DNA of 64,000 bases from Bradyrhizobium diazoefficiens (GTDB lineage Bacteria > Pseudomonadota > Alphaproteobacteria > Rhizobiales > Xanthobacteraceae), in contig NZ_CP067101.1 in NCBI RefSeq assembly GCF_016616425.1, positions 5,828,001 to 5,892,000 on the forward strand, written 5' to 3'. The position numbers and the translations under genes are program-made. The notes below the pieces were generated by a model. That model searched no databases. It was given only the letters and a program-made list of their open reading frames with translations, and was not told the origin of the DNA. Shown here piece by piece: positions 53,462-62,380 of the stretch. Each line of letters opens with the position of its first letter. The first letter of the stretch is position 1.

Positions 53462-54610
53462 TCAGGTCGCTGATCGCAGTCTGCCTTTGTCGAATTCCTC
53501 GCGCAATGCCTTGGAATGCGCACCCAAAGCTGGAACAGGTCGCAACGTCGGAGCCGGCTCTTCGTCGAAGATCGCGCCTGGCGCGATGACGCGAATAACG
53601 CCGGACGGTGTCGAGACGGGCACCCGTCGCAGATGTGGATGGCGGGATACATCGCCTATCTGGTTCAACCGTCCGTACGCAACTCCGGCGGCCTCCAGCT
53701 CTTTCATCGCCTCGCCGCTCGAGAGCTTCGAAAACCGATCGACGACGATCTCATCCAAGGCAGTCCTGTTGCCGACACGTGCCATGTTATCGGCAAAGGC
53801 GGGGCACCGGATGAGCTCCGGCCGCCCCAGGAATGTGGCGCAGAAGTTGACCCATTCCCGGTCGTTTTGAACGGACAAAATGATGTCGTTGCCGTCGGCG
53901 CAGCGGTACGCTCCGTACGGCGCAATCGACGGGTGGTTCACGCCAGCCCGCGAAGCCTGGAAGGCGCTGTAATCGAACTGAAGCACTGGAACATTCATCC
54001 AGTCGGCAACCGCGTCGAAGAGTGATACCTCGATAGCCGCGCCTTCGCCGGTTCGCTCGCGCTGAAGCAGAGCCTCCAAGATGGCGTTGAGAGCAGTCAT
54101 ACCGGCCGCAATATCACAGACCGATACGCCGACCCGGGCCGGGCCATGCACAGTTCCAGTGGCCGCGCAGAGCCCGGTCTCGGCTTGGACGATCAAGTCG
54201 TACGCTTTCAAACCCGACAGAGGACCGGTCTCTCCAAATCCGGAGATGTCACACGTTATCAGGCGAGGAAAGCGTTTGCGAAGATCGGCGGATCCGAATC
54301 CGAGCTTTCGCGCGCTCCCGGGCTTCAGGTTCTGAATGACAACATCCGCGTTGGCAATCATCGCGTGGAGGATTTCGCGATCTTCATCGACTGTCAGGTC
54401 GAGGCAGATCGATTCCTTTCCGCGATTGAGCCACACGAAATAAGCACTCTGGCCGTGAACCAACGTATCGTAAGCTCGCGCAAAGTCACCCTCGGGCCGC
54501 TCGACCTTGATGACGCGCGCGCCAGCGTCCGCAAGCCGGGACGACGCGTAGGGTGCTGCAACCGCCTGCTCTACGGCAACGACCGTGATGCCTTCGAGGG
54601 CCTTGCTCAT
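53462..54610 (-). CDS. Class III CoA-transferase (CaiB/BaiF family)
   Basis: 382 aa. Typical N-terminus (LEGITVVAVEQAVAAPYASS, RLADAGARVIKVERPEGDFA), the NRGKESICLDL block and the catalytic Asp in LKAYDLIVQAETGL that becomes a mixed anhydride with the substrate. Its start overlaps the stop of the methylaspartate ammonia-lyase gene by 4 bases. Class III CoA-transferases include mesaconate and itaconate/citramalate CoA-transferases, so the natural reading is that it activates the mesaconate made by the lyase, with succinyl-CoA or acetyl-CoA as donor. This reaction is inferred from coupling, not shown. Confidence 0.85.
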   Translation of the reverse strand: MSKALEGITVVAVEQAVAAPYASSRLADAGARVIKVERPEGDFARAYDTLVHGQSAYFVWLNRGKESICLDLTVDEDREILHAMIANADVVIQNLKPGSARKLGFGSADLRKRFPRLITCDISGFGETGPLSGLKAYDLIVQAETGLCAATGTVHGPARVGVSVCDIAAGMTALNAILEALLQRERTGEGAAIEVSLFDAVADWMNVPVLQFDYSAFQASRAGVNHPSIAPYGAYRCADGNDIILSVQNDREWVNFCATFLGRPELIRCPAFADNMARVGNRTALDEIVVDRFSKLSSGEAMKELEAAGVAYGRLNQIGDVSRHPHLRRVPVSTPSGVIRVIAPGAIFDEEPAPTLRPVPALGAHSKALREEFDKGRLRSAT

Positions 54611-55887
54611 GTGGATGCAACATTCCGAACGGAGGCTTGGGTGGATTGTCTGTACTTGAGAGCGGAAAGCAGCCTGCTTTGCTCATTGCCGACGATAGAG
54701 ATGGCCTCATCTACGCCCATGCCCGGCTTTGCGAGCATCATGTCGGCCTGCGTTGCGACCGCAATGTGGACCGAGGCTCGCGCTGAAAGGTCCGTTTCGG
54801 CGCAGCTTCCACCCACATATGCTCCAACACCATTTTCCTTGCAGACTAGAACAGCTTTGGCGGAGTCGGCGACCGAGCCAACGTCTGGCATCTTGATCTG
54901 GATTATATGGGCGGCTTTCGCCTTCGCGAACAGCCGGATATCGTCGAGCGTATTGCATCGCTCGTCGACGACCACCCGGGCTTTCGAACCGCGCCTATCG
55001 AGAAGTCCGACGATCCTGGCATACCCGTCCAGCTGGGCGTCTGTCGATTGATACAGTACCGGGCATTCAATGAGGAGCCGGTAGCCGGAAATCTCATCCG
55101 AGAGCCGCGCAATGTAGTCCGCAATTCTTTCGGGCTCCATGCCAATCTCGAGGCCAATCCAACCGTAGAGGTCGAAATGCAGGGTCGGGTGATAACCGGG
55201 CTCTCCAATTTCTGTTGCGCGCCTGGCAACCCATTTGACGAACTCCCGAAACGTCTCGCCTGAACGGCCGAATTTTTCGCGGGAATTTATCAAGCCATGC
55301 GGGAGAATATCGACGCCCTTGAGGATCATCTTGTCGATGTTGATTTCCCTTGCGTCCCCACTCTGCGCTAACAGGGGGACTGGCCTGTTTGGCCATGGCA
55401 GAGAGAATTCCGAGCAGATCACTTCGGCGAGTGTGGTGGACCGAAGGTGCGCAGCCGCGCGAAGCAACGCCTGGCTCACACCATATTCGATCGCGAGAGG
55501 TAGCCGTTTGCCCTCATGGTGCACGAGGACCCGTGCACAACCATCCAGAAAATGAGAGACGTCCGTAGCTAGGAGCCGCGGAACTATGACAGATCGGACG
55601 AGCGATTCGATTCCATCGAGCTGAAAAACGGGATCACGATCGGCTGCGCCCGAATATTGGACGCCCATCATGTCGCCCCACACGATCACCCCATCCCATA
55701 ACACGAGACCGATACTAAGCGAACGCGACGGCATACGAATGGTCGTAAAACCCGGGGTCAAAGGAGTACCTAGATATCGGAAGCCGTCACGAGCAACGCC
55801 GGCCCGTATTGCCGCCTGATCGTCATAGAAGAAGCATCCGTTCCCGGCAGCCAGAACAACATCTCGTATTGCGGTGGTGGTTTTCAT
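54607..55887 (-). CDS. Methylaspartate ammonia-lyase (enolase superfamily)
   Basis: 426 aa from ATG 55887 (MKTTTAIRDVVLAAGNGCFF), close to the 413 aa of the clostridial and Citrobacter enzymes. Signature regions: HPTLHFDLYGWIGLEIG (the catalytic His), RLLIECPV and RVVVDERCN (metal ligands), IQIKMPDVGSV (the catalytic Lys, IQIKTPDLG in Citrobacter), and the C-terminal YVGGSCAETDLSARASVH and MLAKPGMGVDEAISIV. It converts (2S,3S)-3-methylaspartate to mesaconate and ammonia. In anaerobes this follows glutamate mutase, but no mutase gene is visible here. In this operon the product probably goes to the CoA-transferase. Confidence 0.88.
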   Translation of the reverse strand: MKTTTAIRDVVLAAGNGCFFYDDQAAIRAGVARDGFRYLGTPLTPGFTTIRMPSRSLSIGLVLWDGVIVWGDMMGVQYSGAADRDPVFQLDGIESLVRSVIVPRLLATDVSHFLDGCARVLVHHEGKRLPLAIEYGVSQALLRAAAHLRSTTLAEVICSEFSLPWPNRPVPLLAQSGDAREINIDKMILKGVDILPHGLINSREKFGRSGETFREFVKWVARRATEIGEPGYHPTLHFDLYGWIGLEIGMEPERIADYIARLSDEISGYRLLIECPVLYQSTDAQLDGYARIVGLLDRRGSKARVVVDERCNTLDDIRLFAKAKAAHIIQIKMPDVGSVADSAKAVLVCKENGVGAYVGGSCAETDLSARASVHIAVATQADMMLAKPGMGVDEAISIVGNEQSRLLSALKYRQSTQASVRNVAST

Positions 55888-56009
55888 CTCTGTCTTTCGA
55901 ACTTCGGCTTGATTTTTGAAACAGCTTTTCCGGCGTTTGCGGCGCGGCTCTGACACCGCTGCCACGATAGGATTGCAGTCCCGAGCGCCTGCGCTAGCTT
56001 GCGGGCCGG

Positions 56010-57449
56010 CTATCCGAGGGCCGGCGCGCCAGCCATGTTGACGAGCTTCAAGTTCTGGAAGGCCCTCATCCCCTCGACGCCACCTTCATAGCCATAGCCG
56101 CTTTGATTGATCCCGGCGTTCGGCGCATCCGCAGAGACGCCTTTGAGGCGGTTGACGCTGACTGCTCCCGCCGAAAGACTGCGGATCATGCGGCTCTGAA
56201 TTTCGCGGGACTCGGTGAATAGATAGGATGCAAGGCCGTATTCGGTCGCGTTCGCCTCTTCAATGGCTTCTTCGATCGTGCCGAAGGGTGCGACCGTGAG
56301 GATCGGTCCGAACGGTTCTTCGCGGAGCACCTTCGAATCCGGACGTACCTTGGTCAGGATCGTAGGCGGCCAGTAGAAGCCACGTTGATCAAGGCGCCTC
56401 CCGCCGATCTCCAGCTTCGCTCCGCGATCGAGGGCATCCCGAGTCAGGCGTTCCATCGCTTCAATGCGTCTGGCGTTCGCCATTGGCCCCATGTCCGTCT
56501 CGGGATCGTAGGGATCGCCGATCTTTATCCCTTTTGCCGCATCTACAAGTCTCACCAGGAACTCTTCGTAAATTCGCCGCGCGACCAGAATACGGCTGGG
56601 AGCATTGCAACTCTGACCAGCGCATTCGAACTTGTACGCGGTTATCGCAGCGACAGCCTTCGAAATGTCGGTGTCGTCGAAGACAACAACGGGTGAATGG
56701 CCGCCGAGCTCCAGCACGCACCGTTGCAGGTTGTTGGCAGCAAGCTTGGCCAGCTGCTTGCCAACGGCCGTCGATCCGGTGAATGACATGGCCCGAACAA
56801 CGGATGAGCCGAGCAGATGCTCGGATATCATCGGCGGATCGCCGAACATCAGACTCACAGCACCAGCCGGCAGTCCGGCCTCCTCCAATGCCCGCACGAT
56901 ATGGACGCCGGCACTTGGGGTTTCCTCTGCCCCTTTCAGGATCACTGGGCAACCGGCTGCGAGAGCAGCAGCGAGCTTGCGCGCATTGAGGACGGCGGGA
57001 TAATTCCAGGGTGTGAAAGCTGCGACGACGCCCACCGCCTCCGGCACGATCATCCGGTTCTGGTCGATCGGTACTGGGCAGCACAACTTCTCGGCCTGAC
57101 TGCCGTTCCATTCAAGGGTGTCGACCGCGCGCGTGTACTCGCCCTTGGCTTCGACGATTGTCTTGCCTTGCTCTTCGGAAAGCGCCGCGGCGGCTACGTC
57201 GATCTTCTCTTTGAGCATTCGCGCGGCGCGAACCAGCAGTGCACCGCGTTCCCGAGCAGGTGTATTGGACCAACGTGGCAGACAGGCTCGAGCAGCAGTC
57301 AACGCCTCATCAAGGTCCGATGCGGCGGCAACAGCCACGCGCCCGAAATGTCGCTCGGTTGCAGGGTTCATAATCGGCAGATCCGCTCGCCGACTGCCCG
57401 AGCGCCACCTTCCGTCGATAAAGAGTTTATGACTGACGCTATCGGACAT
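56010..57449 (-). CDS. NAD(P)-dependent aldehyde dehydrogenase (semialdehyde dehydrogenase-like)
   Basis: 479 aa from ATG 57449 (MSDSVSHKLFIDGRWRSGSR), with CGAGG 7 bases upstream. Conserved blocks are AFTPWNYPAVLNARKLAAAL, MSFTGSTAVGKQLAKLAA, the general base Glu in VLELGGHSP and the nucleophile Cys in FECAGQSCNAP. The closest type is succinate-semialdehyde dehydrogenase/GabD. Beside an omega-aminotransferase it would oxidise the aldehyde made by transamination. Same direction as the aminotransferase upstream and the lyase downstream, gaps of 140 and 123 bases. Confidence 0.88.
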   Translation of the reverse strand: MSDSVSHKLFIDGRWRSGSRRADLPIMNPATERHFGRVAVAAASDLDEALTAARACLPRWSNTPARERGALLVRAARMLKEKIDVAAAALSEEQGKTIVEAKGEYTRAVDTLEWNGSQAEKLCCPVPIDQNRMIVPEAVGVVAAFTPWNYPAVLNARKLAAALAAGCPVILKGAEETPSAGVHIVRALEEAGLPAGAVSLMFGDPPMISEHLLGSSVVRAMSFTGSTAVGKQLAKLAANNLQRCVLELGGHSPVVVFDDTDISKAVAAITAYKFECAGQSCNAPSRILVARRIYEEFLVRLVDAAKGIKIGDPYDPETDMGPMANARRIEAMERLTRDALDRGAKLEIGGRRLDQRGFYWPPTILTKVRPDSKVLREEPFGPILTVAPFGTIEEAIEEANATEYGLASYLFTESREIQSRMIRSLSAGAVSVNRLKGVSADAPNAGINQSGYGYEGGVEGMRAFQNLKLVNMAGAPALG

Positions 57450-57588
57450 TCGGCACCTCGTGGCATCGATCAATGAGACAAGCACGTGCACTGCCGGCGG
57501 GAGCAGATGCATCGGCGGCTGACGGCCGAACCGCCCTCCGCTGTTTCAACGATGATGGACGGCCGCGGAATGCCGTCGGTCACTATTG

Positions 57589-58992
57589 TCAGAGCTTCTC
57601 GCCCTCGCGGACAAGTTCGTCCATGACAGAACGGACGGCACTTTCAGTGATCGTGATGACTTCATCGATTTCAGCTTTGGTGATCACCAGCGGTGGCGAG
57701 AAGCCCAGGATGTCGCCATGTGGCATCGCGCGGGCGATCAGCCGTCGGTCGCGAGCTGCCTTCGCAATGCGCGCGCCAACCTTGAGCGATGGATCGAATC
57801 TCTTCTTCAGGCCACGGTCGCCGACAAATTCGATTGCGGCCATCAGCCCAACCCCCCGCACTTCGCCGACGATGGGCAACTGAGCAAATTTTTCCTTGAG
57901 CTGGGATTGGAAATACGCGCCGACTTCGCGTGCGTTTCCGGGAAGGTCTTCTTTCTCGACGATGTCGAGGACGGCATTTGCGGCGGCAGCGCCGATAGGA
58001 TGGCCCGAATAAGTGTAGCCATGCGAAAACGGGCCAACCCGTTCGGCTCCCTCTTCCAACGCCTTATAGACTTTCTCCCCCACGATTGCTGCCGAGAGCG
58101 GGACGTAAGCAGACGTCAGTCCTTTCGCGACGGTGATCAGGTCGGGTTCTATTCCGTAATGTTGCGATCCAAACATGGAGCCGGTTCGGCCGAAGCCAGT
58201 GATCACTTCGTCAGCAATCAGCAGAACGTCGTGCTTCTTCAATACGGCCTGGATCGCTTTCCAGTAGCCCTCTGGCGGCGGCGTGATGCCACCTGTACCG
58301 AGAATCGGCTCGCCAATGAAGGCGCCAACGTTGTCCGGGCCAAGTTGTTCGATCAATCGTTCGAGTTCAGCCGCTCGACGGGCAGAGAACTCCTGTTCGG
58401 TTTCACCAGGTGCTGCGCCCCAATAATGATGTGGGGAGCCGGTGCGCGCAATCATCGGTAGCGGGAGATCCATATGGTCGTGGTAATAGCTCATGCCGGT
58501 CATCGAGCCGGAAACGACGCTGCAGCCGTGGTAGCCTCGCTCACGCGAGATGATGATCTTCTTTTTCGGCTTTCCGCGGAGATTGTTGTAGTACCAGACG
58601 AGCTTTGCCTGTGTCTCGTTGGCGTCGGAACCGGACATTCCGTAGAAGACCTTGCTCATCGGTCCTGGCGCCATTCTGACGAGACGATCCGAGAGAATCG
58701 CGAGTTCGTCCGTCGTATGCGCCGCGTACGAGTGATAGAAGGCCAGACGGTGGGCCTGGCGCGAGATCGCGTCGGCAACTTCGGTGCGCCCATAGCCAAC
58801 ATTGACGCAGTACAGGCCGGCGAACGCGTCGAGCAGTTGGTTGCCGTAGGCATCCTGGATGCGGATTCCCTTGGCGGTCTCGATGATGGTCGGTTCGCCA
58901 AGCTTGCCGGTCGCGAAATCCTTGAGGTGTGTAAAAGGGTGCAGGACGGCGTTCCGGTCCTTTTCGGCGATATCTTTGATATTGATGGTCAT
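57589..58992 (-). CDS. Class III PLP aminotransferase, pyruvate-dependent type (copy 1)
   Basis: 467 aa from ATG 58992 (MTINIKDIAEKDRNAVLHPF), with GAGAGGA upstream. The PLP lysine is in LITVAKGLTS, the Asp that binds the pyridine nitrogen is in LLIADEVITGFGRTGSMF, and YHGCSVVSGSMTG and HPIGAAAANAVLDIV are typical of class III omega-amino-acid:pyruvate transaminases (putrescine, beta-alanine and taurine types). It is highly similar to the second copy at 62381. The nearby alanine dehydrogenase would recycle the alanine formed. Confidence 0.9.
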   Translation of the reverse strand: MTINIKDIAEKDRNAVLHPFTHLKDFATGKLGEPTIIETAKGIRIQDAYGNQLLDAFAGLYCVNVGYGRTEVADAISRQAHRLAFYHSYAAHTTDELAILSDRLVRMAPGPMSKVFYGMSGSDANETQAKLVWYYNNLRGKPKKKIIISRERGYHGCSVVSGSMTGMSYYHDHMDLPLPMIARTGSPHHYWGAAPGETEQEFSARRAAELERLIEQLGPDNVGAFIGEPILGTGGITPPPEGYWKAIQAVLKKHDVLLIADEVITGFGRTGSMFGSQHYGIEPDLITVAKGLTSAYVPLSAAIVGEKVYKALEEGAERVGPFSHGYTYSGHPIGAAAANAVLDIVEKEDLPGNAREVGAYFQSQLKEKFAQLPIVGEVRGVGLMAAIEFVGDRGLKKRFDPSLKVGARIAKAARDRRLIARAMPHGDILGFSPPLVITKAEIDEVITITESAVRSVMDELVREGEKL

Positions 58993-59154
58993 CTTGTGCG
59001 TCCTCTCGAGCTGTCTTCTTCGCGAAAGCAAGCGTGGAAATTCGAGGCATTCGGCAAGACCAGGCGACGATGTCGCAACCCGGCGGCACGCGGGATCCAT
59101 TCACCGAAAGGATCGGCGCGCCAAAAGCCTCTCGGTCGCTTGTTGAAATTCGCT

Positions 59155-59193
59155 ACATGTTTGCAGCATACTGCTGCTCGCAAACATGTTTGC
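59155..59193. promoter_or_regulatory. Candidate Lrp operator: 14-bp palindrome plus half-site
   Basis: GCAAACATGTTTGC (59180-59193) is a perfect palindrome. ACATGTTTGC also occurs at 59155-59164, exactly 30 bases (about three helical turns) upstream of its second copy at 59185-59194. The sites lie between the divergent aminotransferase gene and the Lrp gene. Same-face repeats fit cooperative binding by an Lrp octamer. Binding itself is inferred. Confidence 0.65.
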
Positions 59194-59276
59194 GTCGCAT
59201 TTCCCTCCGGTCCGAGGTTTTTTCTGCAACGCAGGCGCGGTTTGTGCCGAAATTCCACCTGATGACCGGACGCCAC

Positions 59277-59753
59277 ATGCAATACGATCGAATAGACGCT
59301 CGCATCCTCGAGATCGTGCAAAAGAACAACCGATTGACCTCAGAGGTGATCGGCGAAATGGCCGGGCTTTCTGCCAGCGCATGCCAGCGACGACTGAAGG
59401 CGCTGCGCTCGCAAGGCATCATCGAGGCTGATATCTCGATCGTTTCGCCGAAAGAGGTGGGAAGACCTATTCAGATGCTCGTGCTTGTGACTCTGGAGCG
59501 CGACCGTTCCGACATAGTCGACAGGTTCAAGAAGGCGATCAAATCGTCGAGTGAAGTCGCCAATGGCTTCTACGTCACTGGCGAGGCTGATTTTCTCCTT
59601 TACGTTACCGCGCGCACGATGGAAGACTATGAAGAGTTCACCCGGAACTTCTTCCATGAGAACCCCGATGTTAAGGGCTTCAAAACAATGGTCGTACTGG
59701 ACCGCGTAAAGGCGGGTTTTGCCGTGCCGGTGGAGAAATCGCCCGAGGGTTGA
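59277..59753 (+). CDS. Lrp/AsnC-family transcriptional regulator
   Basis: 158 aa from ATG 59277 (MQYDRIDARILEIVQKNNRL); ATG 59262 is the alternative. The N-terminal helix-turn-helix is standard (VIGEMAGLSASACQRRLKAL) and the C-terminal RAM domain follows (VNGFYVTGEADFLLYVTA-like, with the G-ADFLL motif). Divergent from the aminotransferase, next to alanine dehydrogenase, so it is the likely local activator, responding to the amino compound or alanine. Confidence 0.9.
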   Translation: MQYDRIDARILEIVQKNNRLTSEVIGEMAGLSASACQRRLKALRSQGIIEADISIVSPKEVGRPIQMLVLVTLERDRSDIVDRFKKAIKSSSEVANGFYVTGEADFLLYVTARTMEDYEEFTRNFFHENPDVKGFKTMVVLDRVKAGFAVPVEKSPEG

Positions 59754-59862
59754 TGTAGCCGGAGTCCGGACGTTCATCACTGACGACAAATCCGTATCGT
59801 CGTCGCGACGATCGCCGCTCGCGAGCTGCAATCCACTGCGAACGTGTCGAGCGGAGTGCATC

Positions 59863-59894
59863 CAAAAAAATGGGCCACTCCGAAGGAGTGGCCC
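59863..59894 (-). terminator. Intrinsic terminator of ald
   Basis: A perfect 10-bp stem (GGGCCACTCC / GGAGTGGCCC) with a GAA loop spans 59872-59894. On the minus strand it is followed by seven T (A run at 59864-59870). It is 43 bases after the ald stop and ends that transcript. It also lies downstream of lrp on the other strand, but without a T run there. Confidence 0.9.
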
Positions 59895-59936
59895 GCCAAG
59901 TCAGGGAGGAAACGTCCCCTTGGGGGACCACTGGGA

Positions 59937-61049
59937 TCAGGCCGCGGCCTGCTCGATCGGTGAGAATGGGAGGCCGAGACTCTCGGCTACCGCCTTGTAG
60001 GTGAGGCGCCCTCGGTAGACGTTGAGACCTGCGCGTAGATGCGGATTCTCGAGCACGGCTGCAAACCCCTTGCTGGCCAGCGCCAATCCAAACGGCAACG
60101 TGGCGTTGTTCAGCGCCTGGCTTGAAGTGGATGGGACTGCTCCGGGCATATTGGCGACGCAATAGTGGATGACGCCGTCCAACTCGTAGGTTGGATCTGC
60201 ATGTGTCGTGGGACGCGAAGTCTCGAAGCATCCACCCTGATCGATGGCAACATCCACGATCACGGAGCCTTTGCGCATCGAACTCAACATGCCGCGGCTG
60301 ACGAGTTTCGGTGCGCTCGCGCCGGGGATCAGGACTGCGCCGATGACGACGTCGGCAGCGAACACTTCCTCTTCGACGGAGTCTATCGTCGAAAATCTGG
60401 TACGGACCCGCCCTTCGAACAATTCATCCAGTTCGCGAAGCCGCGATATCGAGCGATCCAGGATCGTGACCTCGGCACCCAAGCCCGCGGCCATCCGTGC
60501 TGCGTGCGTACCGACAACCCCGCCTCCGATCACCACGATGCGGCTCGGCTGGACACCCGGCACGCCACCGATCAACAGCCCCCGCCCCCCCGCATACCGT
60601 TTCAGCGCCGCGCCGGCCGCTTCGACCGCAAGCCTGCCCGCGACCTCGCTCATCGGCGCGAGGAGCGGAAGGCCGCCCTGCGCATCGGTCACTGTTTCGT
60701 AGGCAATTGCGGTGCACCCCGACTTCAGGAGGCCCTTGGCCTGCTCCGGGTCTGGCGCCAGATGCAGATAAGTGAAGAGGATCTGGTTCTCTCGCAGCTG
60801 GACCCACTCGGAAGGCTGAGGCTCCTTCACCTTTACGATCATCTCGCTCGAGGCGAACACCTCGCGCGCGGAGCTCACGATTGTTGCGCCGGCCTTTCGA
60901 TAATTCTCGTCGGTTGCGCCGATGCCGGCGCCGGCATTGGTCTCCACCAGCACGGAGTGGCCGGCGGCCGAATATTCGCGCACGGCGCCGGGCGTCAGGC
61001 CCACGCGATATTCGTGCGTCTTGATTTCCTTGGGAACACCGACGTTCAT
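59937..61049 (-). CDS. ald: Alanine dehydrogenase
   Basis: 370 aa, the normal length. Motifs: MNVGVPKEIKTHEYRVGLTP at the N-terminus, FTYLHLAPD with the catalytic His, the Rossmann segment VVIGGGVVGTHAARMAAGLG, ANMPGAVPSTSSQALNNATL with the second active-site Asp/Asn region. It interconverts L-alanine and pyruvate plus ammonia with NAD. Next to two pyruvate-dependent aminotransferases it would return alanine to pyruvate and release the substrate nitrogen as ammonium. Confidence 0.95.
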   Translation of the reverse strand: MNVGVPKEIKTHEYRVGLTPGAVREYSAAGHSVLVETNAGAGIGATDENYRKAGATIVSSAREVFASSEMIVKVKEPQPSEWVQLRENQILFTYLHLAPDPEQAKGLLKSGCTAIAYETVTDAQGGLPLLAPMSEVAGRLAVEAAGAALKRYAGGRGLLIGGVPGVQPSRIVVIGGGVVGTHAARMAAGLGAEVTILDRSISRLRELDELFEGRVRTRFSTIDSVEEEVFAADVVIGAVLIPGASAPKLVSRGMLSSMRKGSVIVDVAIDQGGCFETSRPTTHADPTYELDGVIHYCVANMPGAVPSTSSQALNNATLPFGLALASKGFAAVLENPHLRAGLNVYRGRLTYKAVAESLGLPFSPIEQAAA

Positions 61050-61115
61050 GTCCTAATCTCCGTTTTGCTCGACCTCTTCTATCCCCAAACACGCAGTGAA
61101 ATTGCGAACTGATTG

Positions 61116-61147
61116 GCCAAAGTATGCAGGAATTCGGCAACTTTGGC
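61116..61147. promoter_or_regulatory. Inverted repeat upstream of ald
   Basis: GCCAAAGT (61116-61123) and ACTTTGGC (61140-61147) form perfect 8-base arms with a 16-base spacer, 67 to 98 bases upstream of the ald start. Possible operator for the Lrp protein or another regulator; the sequence does not match the operator near lrp. Confidence 0.4.
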
Positions 61148-61290
61148 GTTCTTGCGCACAACTCCAGCCGGAGCAGGGTCCAACGAGGATGGATCATTGT
61201 TTCGGGCCGAGCGCGAAGGCCACTCTGATTTCGACGGCGAGATTTTCAGGATTCTTACTTGACGGTGGCGCCGCTTAGAACGCCACTTGG

Positions 61291-61401
61291 AATTCGGACC
61301 TGCGGGCCGGCCTCAACATTTATCGAGGACGGCTCACGTGCAGGGCTACGGCAGACAGTTTCGAAGCGTCTTTCTCGCCGATCGAACAGGCTGCGACCTG
61401 A
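61291..61401 (+). pseudogene. C-terminal remnant of a second alanine dehydrogenase gene
   Basis: On the plus strand 36 codons read NSDLRAGLNIYRGRLTCRAT and ADSFEASFSPIEQAAT, then a stop. It matches the C-terminus of the intact ald next door (LRAGLNVYRGRLTYKAVAES and FSPIEQAAA) at about two thirds of positions, but points the other way. The preceding bases keep a trace of the ALNNAT motif (NAT), with the section between them deleted. The rest of the gene is gone. Confidence 0.8.
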
Positions 61402-61535
61402 TCGTGGAAACCTCGCAGACTTGGGTCGCCCTTTGGCGCGGCCTATTTTATCGAGGGTCATCGACAGGCAGCAACGCGCAACCCGCCGGAGGGCGCCTGC
61501 ATTGAACGGACAGCAACAAGGCAGGCCGGTCACGG
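61402..61535. other. Short intergenic stretch
   Basis: Between the ald remnant and the SDR gene end. Nothing recognised. Confidence 0.3.
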
Positions 61536-62315
61536 TCAGATGCAACCGGCGCTTTTGCCCCCGTCGATGACGATCGTCGCACCATTCAGGAACTCCGCCT
61601 TGCGCGAACAGATGAAGCCGACGAGTTCGCCGATCTCGTTGGCCCGACCTGCGCGGCCGAGTGGATTGTCGCCGGCGATTGTTCTCATCGCCTCCGCCCG
61701 GGACACGTTTCGTTCCGATGCGAGTGCATCAACGCGCGCGCGAACACGACCCGTGTCAAAATAGCCAGGAGCGACGACATTGACGCGAACATTATCCTTC
61801 GCGGCGCTCTTGGCGAGAATCTTGGCCATATTCGCGATCGCCGCCCGGAACGTGCTTGCAAGGACGAGATGTGCCGAGGGCTCACGCGCTTCGGCGCCCG
61901 TAATGAAAACAATGTCGCCGTTCCCTCGCTCGCGCATATGTGGAAGAGCCCTGCGCACCAGTCGCACTGCGCTCATCAGGAGCATTTCGAAAGCCTGGCA
62001 CCAATGATCGTCAGACAGATCCTCGACAGTTCCGTAAGCCATATGGCCCGAATTGATCACCAGGCAATCGATGTGAGGCAGATGTGCCAAAGCCTGGTCG
62101 AAGAGAGCTTCGGTATCTTGAGGGTTGCTCAAATCCGAACAGATACCGAAAACACGAATTCCGGTAGCGATGGTCTCAAGCCGTCGAACCGATGCCGCCA
62201 TCTTTTTCGGGTCGCGGCCGGTAAGCACGAGATCAAAGCCGTCCGACACGAGCTTCTCGGCAATCCCCAAGCCGAGGCCTGCCGTACCAGCCGTTACGAG
62301 TGCCGCTCGCCCCAT
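61536..62315 (-). CDS. Short-chain dehydrogenase/reductase without a clear YxxxK
   Basis: 259 aa with a Rossmann N-terminus (ALVTAGTAGLGLGIAEKLVS), DLSNPQDTEALF and LVINSGHMAYG in place of NNAG, and the C-terminal NGATIVIDGGKSAGCI. At the position of the catalytic Tyr-x-x-x-Lys the sequence reads HLVLASTFRAAIANMAK, so the Tyr and Lys of typical SDRs are missing. Some SDR subgroups share this and their activity is doubtful. It follows the second aminotransferase by 65 bases and belongs to that operon. Confidence 0.8.
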   Translation of the reverse strand: MGRAALVTAGTAGLGLGIAEKLVSDGFDLVLTGRDPKKMAASVRRLETIATGIRVFGICSDLSNPQDTEALFDQALAHLPHIDCLVINSGHMAYGTVEDLSDDHWCQAFEMLLMSAVRLVRRALPHMRERGNGDIVFITGAEAREPSAHLVLASTFRAAIANMAKILAKSAAKDNVRVNVVAPGYFDTGRVRARVDALASERNVSRAEAMRTIAGDNPLGRAGRANEIGELVGFICSRKAEFLNGATIVIDGGKSAGCI

Positions 62316-62380
62316 ATCGCTTCACCTCGATAGCGCTCAAGTGGTGACGCTGGCCGCCAGGAATGGCGGCCAGCGGAGGC

